From a virus: DNA of 64,000 bases. The DNA is taken from positions 1-64,000 of the IMG/VR virus record IMGVR_UViG_3300022752_000002. The stretch is one strand, 5' to 3'. The notes under the pieces are model-generated. The model made no database searches. It was not told the DNA's origin and worked only from the letters and a program-made list of their open reading frames with translations. The translations under genes and the position numbers were made by a program. Positions 9,936-17,175 of the stretch are shown one piece after another (the first letter of the stretch is position 1; every line of letters starts with the position of its first letter).

Positions 9936-10212
9936 TTTGATCCTTTCCGTTTTCCGCTGATCTCCACCAAGGATGATTTAGGTAGGATTTCCTAGCGGCC
10001 TCCGTCATTTCCTTTTTCTTTTGTTTTTTAACTGCATCGACATATTCCTTGCCGTATGCGTGTTCGCGAAAGCTGGGATCGTCCTGCGCCGACGTAAGGT
10101 CAATTTCGGCCTCCTTGGGGTTGTTTTTTGCCCACTTGTCGTAAGCCTCCCAAGAGCGGTCTTCGGATTTCTTTGAAATCGTAGGGCCGGCGTATTTGTT
10201 GGTGTTCGGCAT
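9925..10212 (-). CDS. Small charged protein, unknown
   Basis: 95 aa, starting MPNTNKYAGP, highly charged, with Trp-rich patches (SWEAYDKWAK, NHPWWRSAEN). Both ends resemble neighbouring small virion or core proteins in composition, but I recognise no family. It overlaps the downstream 133-aa gene by 11 bases. An ATG start at 10212 is the only good choice. Confidence 0.6.
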   Translation of the reverse strand: MPNTNKYAGPTISKKSEDRSWEAYDKWAKNNPKEAEIDLTSAQDDPSFREHAYGKEYVDAVKKQKKKEMTEAARKSYLNHPWWRSAENGKDQNAK

Positions 10213-10258
10213 GCATACAGGGTGGCTTACCCCGCTGTGTCCGCAAATATTTTGTCTG

Positions 10259-10378
10259 CTATGCGTCGCTGTCCGGCATGCGGACGGTCAGACCGCCCTC
10301 ATCATCCAAATCAACAATTTTAATTTTTGCGCTGTCCGGGATTCCGGTCACCAGCTTCATCTCGATTTCGCAGCTCAT
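10259..10378 (-). CDS. Very small protein, unknown
   Basis: A 39-aa frame (MSCEIEMKLVTGIPD at the start, RMPDSDA at the end) whose ATG overlaps the stop of the 53-aa gene upstream (ATGA-type junction). The sequence alternates beta-like hydrophobic and acidic residues. Translational coupling and the filled gap support coding; no function can be given. Confidence 0.5.
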   Translation of the reverse strand: MSCEIEMKLVTGIPDSAKIKIVDLDDEGGLTVRMPDSDA

Positions 10379-10536
10379 TGGGATACCGCCGTTGATTGGG
10401 TTCCCCAGCATCGCCCGGATGAGTCCGTATAGTATACCAAGTAATCTCCGTCATCCTCTTCGCATCCCGTCCATTTTTCCGGCGGAATGATTTCTCCGGT
10501 TTCAATAATGATCGGCTTATTGTCGTCCAGCGTCAT
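10375..10536 (-). CDS. Small protein, unknown
   Basis: 53 aa (MTLDDNKPIIIETGEIIPPE at the start). Starts by overlapping the stop of the 74-aa gene upstream and is itself coupled to the 39-aa gene downstream. Residues 20-45 (KWTGCEEDDGDYLVYYTDSS) look like a small beta hairpin with acidic residues. An in-frame start 69 bases upstream would overlap the neighbour more, so the shorter form is chosen. Confidence 0.55.
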   Translation of the reverse strand: MTLDDNKPIIIETGEIIPPEKWTGCEEDDGDYLVYYTDSSGRCWGTQSTAVSQ

Positions 10537-10757
10537 GGATAGTGCGGGGCAGGGGGTTCTGGAAATTTTGTAAGCCCATAGGTTGCGTTTTCGCATCTCC
10601 TGCAATCTTTGATATCAAAATCAAGAATATCACCCGACTGCAAAAGGACAGTGAAGACCTTGTTGTGGTCGAGCCCGTAGTCGGAAACAATGAAGGCCAG
10701 TCCCTCGCCTTTGGGTGTCATAACCCACATCTCGGGCTGAAGTTGCATCATCATCAT
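10533..10757 (-). CDS. Small SH3-like or beta-rich protein, unknown
   Basis: 74 aa beginning with four consecutive Met codons that overlap the upstream stop (GTATGATGATG). The PKGEGLAFIVSDYG and KVFTVLLQSGDILDFDIKDC segments suggest a small beta-barrel of the kind seen in short phage proteins that bind other proteins or nucleic acid. This is only a fold impression. Part of the coupled chain of small genes 10259-12903. Confidence 0.55.
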   Translation of the reverse strand: MMMMQLQPEMWVMTPKGEGLAFIVSDYGLDHNKVFTVLLQSGDILDFDIKDCRRCENATYGLTKFPEPPAPHYP

Positions 10758-11167
10758 ACAAGAATTCCCTCGCCCAATGCGTTTGTCCAAGCATCGTGGA
10801 TTTTGATAAACTCATCCCACTCGGGCTTTCTTTTCCCAATCTCAAACAAGAGTTTGGCAACGCACTTTCCTTGACATGCGTCCTCGTTGATATTCGCCTT
10901 CGGCGTGACTCTGGCTGTGAAAACACCGCGCCCGGCATGAAGAAGTTCATAATTTCGGTCAGAGCCGCCCTTGGAAACCTTGGCCAGATTTTCCATAAAA
11001 CTCCCTCCAACGATTCCCGTGTAAAACACCCTGAATCCGTTGAGGGTCTTGTAGGCTCGGTGAGGTTCGTTGAGGCTGGGCAGTCCAAAGTCAAAATCGC
11101 CAACCGGATGAATTTTGGATGCGATCACAAGAACTTTCCCGCCTGAATTACGGATTGACCATTCCAT
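10754..11167 (-). CDS. Unknown protein, 137 aa
   Basis: Starts MEWSIRNSGGKV at 11167, nested 20 bases inside the end of the 220-aa gene upstream in another frame. This is the start most consistent with coupling, although the frame is open far upstream. Contains hydrophobic beta-like stretches (KVLVIASKI, FRVFYTGIVGG) and a Cys pair (DACQGKC) near residues 97-102. No family recognised. Confidence 0.55.
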   Translation of the reverse strand: MEWSIRNSGGKVLVIASKIHPVGDFDFGLPSLNEPHRAYKTLNGFRVFYTGIVGGSFMENLAKVSKGGSDRNYELLHAGRGVFTARVTPKANINEDACQGKCVAKLLFEIGKRKPEWDEFIKIHDAWTNALGEGILV

Positions 11168-11810
11168 CGCCTTTTCTTCCAAATTTCTCATCAATCGAGT
11201 CCCAAGCTTCCTTGTGAGCGTAAGTGGTCGGGGATTCGCGAATCTGGCGGGATTCGACATGAATTTCACGGATGGATCCCCAAGCGCCCACGTTAAGAGT
11301 TTGGGACTTCTGGGGATTTGTTTCATAGTAGTAGACGGGCTCGCCGTGTCTTGTGCCCCTCTTGGTCCTGACCGGCTGAACCTCGTACATGTGTCCGCCA
11401 ATCCACCGGACAACACGGCATACAAAGACCCGCTCGTCCTCGCCCCTGCCTGATGATGTGGACCGTAGCTCGTACTCGCGCCCCTCAAACATGACTTGCA
11501 TGTCGGCCGGCCAAAATGCCTGCTGGGCGACTGCGCCGGCGGTCAGGACGCAAAGCAGGGCAAGGCCCTTGGCTGATTTGGCGGTAAACTCGATCGCCTT
11601 AAGGACGGCGTACTCGATGACATCCTTTGGGTTTTGCCGGAGGATTTCCATGCCGGCCCTGTAAAGGTTGCGGGCGGCCTTGGCATCATAGTCGATGTCG
11701 ACCAAGACGTACTTGGTTTTGTCGGGTCTGGATTTCCCGAGGGTGACGACCCCGAGGTTTTTTGCCGGCTTGGATGTTTTTTTGATGCTGAGGATTGGTT
11801 TTTTCTTCAT
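11148..11810 (-). CDS. Unknown protein with an internal signal-peptide-like segment
   Basis: 220 aa starting MKKKPILSIKK. Residues 30-80 form a soluble helical domain (KYVLVDIDYDAKAARNLY and on). They are followed at 82-97 by a hydrophobic stretch, GLALLCVLTAGAVAQQ, ending in a signal-peptidase-like AVA-Q, then a beta-rich C-terminal domain. Either it is one membrane-anchored protein, or two in-frame products exist and the second begins at the in-frame Met near residue 54. It precedes and overlaps the 137-aa gene. No homologue recognised. Confidence 0.55.
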   Translation of the reverse strand: MKKKPILSIKKTSKPAKNLGVVTLGKSRPDKTKYVLVDIDYDAKAARNLYRAGMEILRQNPKDVIEYAVLKAIEFTAKSAKGLALLCVLTAGAVAQQAFWPADMQVMFEGREYELRSTSSGRGEDERVFVCRVVRWIGGHMYEVQPVRTKRGTRHGEPVYYYETNPQKSQTLNVGAWGSIREIHVESRQIRESPTTYAHKEAWDSIDEKFGRKGDGMVNP

Positions 11811-11817
11811 GAACCAA

Positions 11818-12003
11818 TTAGGCCCATCTGTCTGATTCGAGGTTTTTCTCGGCCTCGAGGGAGACATGGCGAAGGTACTCGGCCATGCGATCCACCCTTG
11901 AGCGGAGGATTTGGTTTTCGGCAAAGAGGGACATGTTTGCCTCGGTCATTTGCCTGAGCCCGTTTTTGATAATCTCGATGCTGGGTGTTTCGGTTGCGGT
12001 CAT
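11818..12003 (-). CDS. Short coiled-coil protein, unknown
   Basis: 61 aa starting MTATETPSIEI; residues 18-58 show heptad-like spacing (MTEANMSLFAENQILRSRVD), so a coiled coil is likely. Its ATG overlaps the stop of the 69-aa gene upstream, indicating coupling. It may oligomerise; role unknown. Confidence 0.6.
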   Translation of the reverse strand: MTATETPSIEIIKNGLRQMTEANMSLFAENQILRSRVDRMAEYLRHVSLEAEKNLESDRWA

Positions 12004-12209
12004 TTCTTTTTTGCCTCCAAGTCGCGTTTCTGGAAATTTCTGGCCCGGCGCAGGAGTTCGCGGGTGGTCTGGTGGGCCACATCGAGGTGATCGAGGATGT
12101 CCTTGTTGGATCGCTCTTGTGAGTGGCTCCAGTCCTTCCTGAGTTCGCGGAGTCGTGTGGAGACGTAGCCCAACAAGTCGTCCAGATAGGTGAGGCGTTT
12201 GACGCTCAT
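12000..12209 (-). CDS. Small helical protein, unknown
   Basis: 69 aa starting MSVKRLTYLDDLLGYV at 12209, overlapping the stop of the 36-aa membrane peptide gene upstream. It is Arg/Lys- and Leu-rich, predicted helical throughout, and ends in a run of Lys. It is coupled downstream to the coiled-coil gene. No recognised family. Confidence 0.55.
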   Translation of the reverse strand: MSVKRLTYLDDLLGYVSTRLRELRKDWSHSQERSNKDILDHLDVAHQTTRELLRRARNFQKRDLEAKKK

Positions 12210-12316
12210 TTTCTGGCGACCCAAAGGACGGCGAGGACCAGCAACAGCGGGAGCAGAAAAAGGTGGGCGAGGTCGAGGCTGGTGGGCTCGGGTGTCTGGC
12301 TAAAAAGTAGGTTCAT
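12206..12316 (-). CDS. 36-aa single-pass membrane peptide
   Basis: Starts MNLLFSQTPEPT, with a transmembrane stretch at residues 18-33 (AHLFLLPLLLVLAVLW) and the basic C-terminus VARK. Its ATG overlaps the resolvase stop (TTATGAACC), and its own stop overlaps the next start. The topology is typical of phage micro-membrane proteins; a lysis, exclusion or membrane-regulation role is possible but not shown. Confidence 0.6.
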   Translation of the reverse strand: MNLLFSQTPEPTSLDLAHLFLLPLLLVLAVLWVARK

Positions 12317-12903
12317 AAAGTTTTCAGCATTCGCCAAGTGGTGGTGACAGGGAGTCCGACCATGGGGGCAAGGTTGTTGAGGGTGATGGGTCCGCAAGCC
12401 AAAAGTTTTCGTGCGGCGGACTTGTGCGTCTCGTTGTAGGAGGCCCTGCGGCCCACATGGATGCCCCGTGCCTTGGCGGCTTTCATGCCGGCCTTGGTTC
12501 GTTCCCGGATCAGGTCGCGCTCGAATTCGGCCACGGCGGCAAGGACGTTGAGCTGGAGTTTGCTGGCTGGGTTGATGGATCCGGCCGAGGTGTCGATGCC
12601 TTGGGATGGTACGACCAGCCCGACATTGGCTTCGAGCAGGGTGTTGATGATGCCGGCGAGGTGCTGGGTGGATCGGCCGAGGCGGTCCAGCTTGTAGGCA
12701 AGGACCACTTGGATGGCCCCGGCCTTGCAGTCCTCAAGCAGGCGGTTGAGGGCAGGCCGGTCACGCTTGGCTCCTGAAAGGGCGAAGTCCTCGTATAGGG
12801 CGTGAGCCCATTGTCTCTTATGGGCTATTTCAGTCAGCTCGTTACGCTGAAGGTCGGTGTTTTGGTCTTCGGTGGATACCCTGATGTAGATGCCGGCGTT
12901 CAT
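12313..12903 (-). CDS. Serine recombinase, resolvase/invertase type
   Basis: 196 aa, the standard small resolvase length. The catalytic domain begins YIRVST with the nucleophile at Ser10 and Arg8; the arginine cluster YKLDRLGRS lies at about 70-78 and EFERDLIRERT at about 126-136. A C-terminal helix-turn-helix (about 150-195, GPITLNNLAPMVGLPVTTTW) recognises DNA. Such enzymes recombine short sites through a 5'-phosphoserine link, resolving multimers or inverting segments. It lacks the large C-terminal part of serine integrases, so prophage integration is unlikely to be its job. It carries the start-associated element at 12904-12926 and is the last such gene in the array. The noncoding stretch just upstream (12927-13471) could hold its site. 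Confidence 0.92.
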   Translation of the reverse strand: MNAGIYIRVSTEDQNTDLQRNELTEIAHKRQWAHALYEDFALSGAKRDRPALNRLLEDCKAGAIQVVLAYKLDRLGRSTQHLAGIINTLLEANVGLVVPSQGIDTSAGSINPASKLQLNVLAAVAEFERDLIRERTKAGMKAAKARGIHVGRRASYNETHKSAARKLLACGPITLNNLAPMVGLPVTTTWRMLKTL

Positions 12904-12926
12904 ACATGAATTACCCGCCTTGTTTT

Positions 12927-13471
12927 ATGTCGGGTAAAAAAATAAAAATTCTGGTTGATTTTGGGGGGTGGAAAATGGCGATAGATAGATGAGGGGAATA
13001 GAGCCGGGGGAGAGCCCCGGACAGGATGAGGCGGAACCCCGCAAGGGAGACAGCCGCCGAAATCTCGCTAAACCTCCTTAACACCCCTCGCTTTTCCCCC
13101 TTCCCCCTTGGATCCCCCATCCCCGAGTTTGCCTTTACCTTGATGCTTTCACCTTTTCCTCAAGTTTCCACATCGATGAATCCGTCGTCGTTAACGCGTC
13201 GACGACGACTCAACTTTTAATTGTAAAACAATCTTTTGATTTTTATTTCCGTTATAGTCACCGCTACGCGGGGTGGGGTACAGGGGAGGGGGCGTGGTCG
13301 GGTAGGCAAGCTAAAAGTGAGGAGCCAAGATACGTTATCAGGACGGCTTATAATGGCTATTAGGCTTTATAAAGGCTCACAGAGTGTTGGGATGGGGTGG
13401 GGTGCTGTCCTGACCCTATCGGCCTAGGAAACGAATTTTAAGGCATTTTTACGGCGCAAAGAAGGGCATTC
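12927..13471. other. 545-bp stretch without a convincing gene
   Basis: Upstream of the resolvase start element. Short frames exist on both strands but their translations look non-biological. The stretch holds a G-rich run near 13265-13300, the hairpin at 13184-13206, an AT-rich patch at 13208-13255, and a 10-bp palindrome CTTTATAAAG near 13366. It may be a recombination, replication or promoter region; nothing more specific can be supported. Confidence 0.5.
13184..13206. promoter_or_regulatory. Inverted repeat (GTCGTCG / CGACGAC) upstream of resolvase
   Basis: A 7-bp perfect inverted repeat separated by 9 bases (TTAACGCGT), followed by an extra GAC and an AT-rich tract. It is the strongest dyad in the noncoding region next to the resolvase gene, so it is a candidate recombinase or regulator binding site. 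The function is inferred only from position. Confidence 0.4.
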
Positions 13472-13849
13472 CTATAAGCTGGTGTCGGGCTTATAGGCAG
13501 GACCTATGCGCCTACCCGGCAGCACACAGACGCTTCGGCTTAGGGTAAGGAGCTCCATGCCGGTGGACTTGTGCCGGCCCGTCTTGCCCAATCCCAGCAC
13601 CACCGCACGGCCATAAAACCGCTTCATGGTCAGATTACCCCCTTCATCGGATTTCTCCAAAACAATGAAGCCCCCGTCACAATCCGAATCCATAAAGGAA
13701 TCCTCAATCACATACATGACCTCGGTGTCGTTGATCCGTACCGCCTCCGGAGACCCACGGATAATCTGCACAATGCCCTTGGTCGACCCAGTCACGGTCT
13801 CCTCATAAATCTGCGGCTGCCCACAGGGATCAATCACAATGGCCCTCAT
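13472..13849 (-). CDS. DUF3846-like small protein
   Basis: 125 aa from MRAIVIDPCG. The N-terminal MRAIxIDP and the C-terminal GRAVVLGLGKTG match the layout of the 100-aa protein at 24490-24792 (MRAILIDP and GRGVIVGKGGE), so the two are paralogues. This pattern (short, IDP start, central acidic strand, glycine-rich end) is that of the phage DUF3846 family, whose function is unknown. No start element precedes it; an in-frame GTG 12 bases upstream is also possible. It is an isolated gene between two noncoding stretches. Confidence 0.65.
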   Translation of the reverse strand: MRAIVIDPCGQPQIYEETVTGSTKGIVQIIRGSPEAVRINDTEVMYVIEDSFMDSDCDGGFIVLEKSDEGGNLTMKRFYGRAVVLGLGKTGRHKSTGMELLTLSRSVCVLPGRRIGPAYKPDTSL

Positions 13850-14063
13850 ACCGCCAAACACCTAACCCCCGGGCCGGGGTAAGCAAATAATTCAGGGCAG
13901 GGGGGACACTTTCCATCTCAGAAAAATATTTTGGGGGGTGGGTAAGGGGGCCCCATGACCCTGTAAAAAATTTGGTGGTGGGCGGGTGGGTCCCATACTT
14001 TTTTTTATTCCGCTACCCGCTTGTGACCCAGAGCCCGATTTCGGGGGTGGGTCGGGGTGGGGT

Positions 14064-14294
14064 CTACGCTTTGTCGATTTCCTCCAGTAGTCGCTTAGCG
14101 TCCTCCAGTCCCTCGGCCTTCGCCGTCCGCTTGTATTTCTTGCCTGTGTATCTGGACAATAGGGCAAGCAAGTTGGAAGGCGTTGCCGTTCTGGTTAGGA
14201 GCATTTGCCCGCCTGTCTTGATGTGCATCTCCAAACCTTGTTTTATGCAGAATATCTGCATCCGTTCAGCGTGTCCGATTGTTATTGTTTCCAT
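14064..14294 (-). CDS. Small unknown protein, element-started
   Basis: 76 aa, METITIGHAERM at the start, beta-rich N-terminus and a basic helical C-terminus ending EEIDKA. The start lies 5 bases after a full copy of the start-associated element (14295-14317). That element also encodes the last residues (EKQGG) and stop of the gene upstream. No family recognised. Confidence 0.65.
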   Translation of the reverse strand: METITIGHAERMQIFCIKQGLEMHIKTGGQMLLTRTATPSNLLALLSRYTGKKYKRTAKAEGLEDAKRLLEEIDKA

Positions 14295-14301
14295 ACCCTA
14301 A

Positions 14302-14496
14302 TTACCCTCCCTGTTTTTCTGAAGGGTTCCCTTTTGAAACTACTACGCTGTTCCCCCTCTCGTCACAAGTCCAGTCGGGACAAGCTGACCCTCCCCCTTC
14401 GTGCGTGCGAGCCTTCGGAGGTGAGGCGGGTCTAACAACCGCCTTCCCTGTATAAATCCCATAAGCCCAAGGGGGTTCTGTTTGGGGGATCTTCAA
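14302..14496 (-). CDS. Small unknown protein with TTG start
   Basis: 64 aa, MKIPQTEPPWAYGI if TTG is the initiator. The TTG overlaps the upstream stop (CTTGA), and the frame ends EKQGG-stop inside the next start element. The Gly/Pro/Cys-rich middle (PDWTCDERGN) is unusual. Coding is supported by the coupling and by the filled interval; weak otherwise. Confidence 0.4.
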   Translation of the reverse strand: MKIPQTEPPWAYGIYTGKAVVRPASPPKARTHEGGGSACPDWTCDERGNSVVVSKGNPSEKQGG

Positions 14497-14711
14497 GCCA
14501 ACCTCGCCTGTTCAAAGGTTGCTTTTGAGAATCCGCTGGGTCTGACCCCTTGCGAGAGGTCGTTGACTGCCTCCATGAATTTGAATCGGGAGAAGTTGGG
14601 GTTCATCTCTTGGCAGAACTCCACCATCCGTTCCGTCATCTGTTGCTTCTCTGCTTGGTCTTTTATGCTGGCGACCATTACGGCCAGTTTTTCGAAGTGT
14701 TTTTTGCTCAT
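14493..14711 (-). CDS. Small helical protein, element-started
   Basis: 72 aa, MSKKHFEKLAVMVASIKD at the start, predicted mostly helical with Met and charged residues. The start lies at standard spacing after the element at 14712-14734. Downstream it is coupled to the TTG-started gene. No family recognised. Confidence 0.65.
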   Translation of the reverse strand: MSKKHFEKLAVMVASIKDQAEKQQMTERMVEFCQEMNPNFSRFKFMEAVNDLSQGVRPSGFSKATFEQARLA

Positions 14712-14767
14712 ACCCTAATTACCCTTGTTGTTTTCTTGGGATTCCTCTTTTCCCCGCCTTGGGGGAT

Positions 14768-14932
14768 CTAACGCTCCTCCGTGGCAAGGGCTAAGTCCTC
14801 GACCCTGCCGATGAGCCTGTGCGTCCTTGTCGGCGTGTTCAGCTCCGAGAGGAGGCGGTCGAAGGCATCGACCCGATTGATTTCATCCGTGCAGTTTTCC
14901 AAGTAGTGATAGATTTCGGTTAGGTTGTTCAT
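14768..14932 (-). CDS. 54-aa protein, element-started
   Basis: MNNLTEIYHYLENCTDEINR at the start, ending ALATEER. It is short, but its ATG sits exactly 5 bases after an element copy (14933-14955), which marks it as a real start. Helical and acidic; no function known. Confidence 0.6.
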   Translation of the reverse strand: MNNLTEIYHYLENCTDEINRVDAFDRLLSELNTPTRTHRLIGRVEDLALATEER

Positions 14933-14954
14933 ATCCTAATTATCTGGTTTGTTT

Positions 14955-15239
14955 TTAGAGACCCACCTCGGCAAAGGCCTCGTCTCTGACCTCCACGGCA
15001 TACTCTTTTGCGGTTTCAATAAGGCTTTTTGCCATTTCCTCGCTGGGGTCTTTTCGGAAGTCGGCAAACATATCGCCAAGCCCTTCGGACAAGTCGGCCA
15101 CAAGGGAAGTATCGCCCAAGTCATCCAATCCAATTCCCATAGTGCGACCCACCGCCCAGTTGAGGAGTTTCCGCCCAAGCCGGTAGTCCTCGTTGCATTT
15201 TTCAATCCAGCTTTTCAGAGTTTCGTGGTTTTTGTTCAT
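14955..15239 (-). CDS. Small acidic protein, element-started
   Basis: 94 aa, MNKNHETLKSWIEKC at the start. A central segment, LDDLGDTSLVADLSEG, is followed by charged helices. The start follows the element at 15240-15262; its stop lies just before the next element. Several neighbours begin MNK or MNE, hinting at a common 5' end. Function unknown. Confidence 0.65.
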   Translation of the reverse strand: MNKNHETLKSWIEKCNEDYRLGRKLLNWAVGRTMGIGLDDLGDTSLVADLSEGLGDMFADFRKDPSEEMAKSLIETAKEYAVEVRDEAFAEVGL

Positions 15240-15246
15240 ACCTTAA

Positions 15247-15534
15247 TTAGGCGGTTTGTTTTTCTGCGTTTTCGAAGGCAATCGCTTGGGCGTTTGCGAT
15301 CACGCTCTCCCTCGGCCTGTCCTCATCGAACTGGAAAGCGTCTTGGATTTTTTTGATATGGGCGAGCCAAGCCTCCGGATGCCAGAAGGATTTTGCCATT
15401 TTCTTTTTTACCTCATCGGAGTTTGCCAGCGTGGTTTCCGTGACCATCAAGATGCGCTCCCGAAGGACGGCCAAGGTTATGTCATCCAGCTCTGCAATCG
15501 CTTTCTTCATCACTTGTCGGTTGGTTTTGTTCAT
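15247..15534 (-). CDS. Small helical protein, element-started
   Basis: 95 aa, MNKTNRQVMKKAIAELDD at the start, ending ENAEKQTA; the last codons and stop come from the next element copy. All-helical appearance with an aromatic patch (SFWHPEAWLAHI) near residue 50. Start element at 15535-15557. Not recognised. Confidence 0.65.
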   Translation of the reverse strand: MNKTNRQVMKKAIAELDDITLAVLRERILMVTETTLANSDEVKKKMAKSFWHPEAWLAHIKKIQDAFQFDEDRPRESVIANAQAIAFENAEKQTA

Positions 15535-15594
15535 ACTGGAATTACCCTTGTGGTTTTTTGGGCGTGGTTAGTTACCTCCCACCCCATTTACCCA

Positions 15595-16035
15595 TTAGGC
15601 GGTTGCTGTTGCTTTTTTCGCCTCCTCGACCTCGGCAATTTTACGCATCAAGGCCATCACAAGCTTTTCGTAGAAGTCCACACATTCCTGTTCCACAAGG
15701 TTGTCAGCGACCTTCTGGGCGATCTGGTCGTGAGCAATTTCCTCATCAACTCTGTCGGCCACCCCTCTGACAATGTCGTCAATGTCTAGGCGGTCATATA
15801 CCGAGTCGCTAATGTCGCTGTTGTCAATCGTGTCGGCCACCCTGTCCACAATGTCGTCTTTTATCTGACTCGAATCCTCAAGGATGCCATCAACTGCCTT
15901 GTCGATGACTTGCTCCCGATACTTTTCAAGGTCTTGGGTTTCTGGTTGCTGGGTTTGTGTCGTTTCCGTAAGCGTCAAGATTTTCTCAATCGCTTCCTTG
16001 GCGACATTTACGATTTGCTGATGGGTTTCGTTCAT
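15595..16035 (-). CDS. Acidic helical repeat-like protein
   Basis: 146 aa, MNETHQQIVNVAKEAIEK at the start. Residues 45-110 repeat a rough 11-12-residue pattern around DxIVDRVADxI and DIVRGVADRVDEEI, suggesting amphipathic helices and self-association. Start element at 16036-16058. About 35 bases without a gene separate its stop from the next element. Function unknown. Confidence 0.65.
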   Translation of the reverse strand: MNETHQQIVNVAKEAIEKILTLTETTQTQQPETQDLEKYREQVIDKAVDGILEDSSQIKDDIVDRVADTIDNSDISDSVYDRLDIDDIVRGVADRVDEEIAHDQIAQKVADNLVEQECVDFYEKLVMALMRKIAEVEEAKKATATA

Positions 16036-16042
16036 ATCCTAA

Positions 16043-16240
16043 TTATCCAGCCTGTTTTTCCGATTCCGTGACTTCCGTGACCTCCAAGGCCTCAAAGTCG
16101 TAGTCCACATAATTCCAATCAACCTTGCAGTTTCCAGCCTCGGCCATCGCACCATCAACGGCCTCTTGGTCGTTATTGGCTTCTATCGTGACCCAAGCCT
16201 CTGCGATCTGGTTTTTCTGTAGTTTAACTCTGTATTTCAT
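16043..16240 (-). CDS. Small beta-rich protein, element-started
   Basis: 65 aa from MKYRVKLQKNQIAEAW. The frame extends upstream, but the element at 16241-16263 fixes this ATG. The alternating MKYRVxLxxxxxAEAWVTIEA layout resembles short phage proteins that contain AWVxVEA strands. It ends ESEKQAG-stop within the next element. Confidence 0.65.
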   Translation of the reverse strand: MKYRVKLQKNQIAEAWVTIEANNDQEAVDGAMAEAGNCKVDWNYVDYDFEALEVTEVTESEKQAG

Positions 16241-16247
16241 ATCTGAA

Positions 16248-16424
16248 TTATCCCGCTTGTTTCCCCGATGGTTGGATGATGCCGATGATTTTGCCAAATG
16301 CGGGAATCCAGTTTCTCAAGGCAATCGCATCCAAGCCCAAGTCTGTTTCTATGACGGCATAGGAGACTCCTGTTAGTTTTGCTAGGGTGCTGGCGGTTTT
16401 GATTGTGGTGTCCATATCTGTCAT
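16248..16424 (-). CDS. 58-aa protein, coupled start
   Basis: MTDMDTTIKTASTLAKLTG at the start, ending SGKQAG-stop inside an element, the same C-terminal KQAG as the neighbouring 65-aa protein because the element encodes it. The ATG overlaps the stop of the 25-aa frame upstream. No recognised domain. Confidence 0.55.
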   Translation of the reverse strand: MTDMDTTIKTASTLAKLTGVSYAVIETDLGLDAIALRNWIPAFGKIIGIIQPSGKQAG

Positions 16425-16498
16425 TCCTCGTCCTCGTTTTCGGATTCAACGGCATCCCGAATCTCGTCAACCTCGTCCGTGTTGTAATACTTTCCCAT
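16421..16498 (-). CDS. 25-aa acidic micropeptide
   Basis: MGKYYNTDEVDEIRDAVESE with tail NEDEE. Its stop overlaps the next ATG, and its own start lies 1 base before the upstream stop. Tight packing between two coupled genes supports translation; on its own the frame would not be convincing. Confidence 0.4.
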   Translation of the reverse strand: MGKYYNTDEVDEIRDAVESENEDEE

Positions 16499-16499
16499 A

Positions 16500-16652
16500 T
16501 CAGATTCCTCCCAAGTCTGGTTCTTTGTCGTGGATTTCGGCGGGGACAAAGGTCGGGTCTTGTTTGGACTTCTCGTCTCCCTCGTAAACCGCCATATCGC
16601 ACAAGCCTTCGATGATCGTTATGTATCCGATGGGTTTTGGTGTTTTGCTCAT
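16500..16652 (-). CDS. 50-aa protein, element-started
   Basis: MSKTPKPIGYITIIEGLCD at the start, ending DLGGI. The start is placed by the element at 16653-16675. First of three consecutive tiny genes. Not recognised. Confidence 0.6.
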   Translation of the reverse strand: MSKTPKPIGYITIIEGLCDMAVYEGDEKSKQDPTFVPAEIHDKEPDLGGI

Positions 16653-16655
16653 ACC

Positions 16656-17153
16656 TCAATTATCCAGTTTGTTTTCAAGGGTTCGAATTGACTTGAAGAA
16701 AATCCGTATAAGCTCGTCTGCTTCCTCAATCAGAGAATTAAGCTCTCGGAGCGGTCTGACCTTCTGAATGAGTCGCAGGGCTTGGCGTGATGCCCTCAAT
16801 TCCTTTTCGACCTCTCTGAATTTATCGGCAAACCCTTTCGCCGTCATACTCGCCTCGGCCTCTCCGTGTCGGAAGTAGGACGCTACGGACGGCTTCAAAA
16901 GCTCCTCGGTCAGATTTGTGCTGACAGGGTCTTTGGGGAGTTTGTTGGCAATCCCCAAGCATCCAGAGACAAAGGCTAGGAGTTGGTCGCTGACGCAGAT
17001 TTCAGATTGTTTGCTTGTTTTCTTTTTGTTCTGCACCCGCACCTGATTACGCTCGTGCAGATATTCGAGAAGGTGGTCGGTTATGTGGCCATCCCCCTCG
17101 TATTCCTTTAGGTCTTCAATAATTTCATCAAATATTTTGTCTTTTTTGCTCAT
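16656..17153 (-). CDS. Unknown helical protein, 165 aa
   Basis: MSKKDKIFDEIIEDLKEY at the start; strongly charged and helical, with a probable coiled coil at 105-160 (EVEKELRASRQALRLIQKV). It ends ENKLDN, encoded by the next element. Start element at 17154-17176. No family recognised. Confidence 0.65.
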   Translation of the reverse strand: MSKKDKIFDEIIEDLKEYEGDGHITDHLLEYLHERNQVRVQNKKKTSKQSEICVSDQLLAFVSGCLGIANKLPKDPVSTNLTEELLKPSVASYFRHGEAEASMTAKGFADKFREVEKELRASRQALRLIQKVRPLRELNSLIEEADELIRIFFKSIRTLENKLDN

Positions 17154-17175
17154 ATCTCAATTATCCGAGGTGTTT

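Noticed and set aside
12911-13120. 69-codon minus-strand frame upstream of the resolvase ending KQGG
   Set aside because: Its end lies in the start element, as for other genes, but the sequence is basic and non-conserved-looking with no start element of its own. It is probably noncoding or a decayed gene.
12927-14063. tRNA or other structured RNA genes in the noncoding stretches
   Set aside because: No cloverleaf-like arrangement with a TTC loop and a matching acceptor stem was found by eye.
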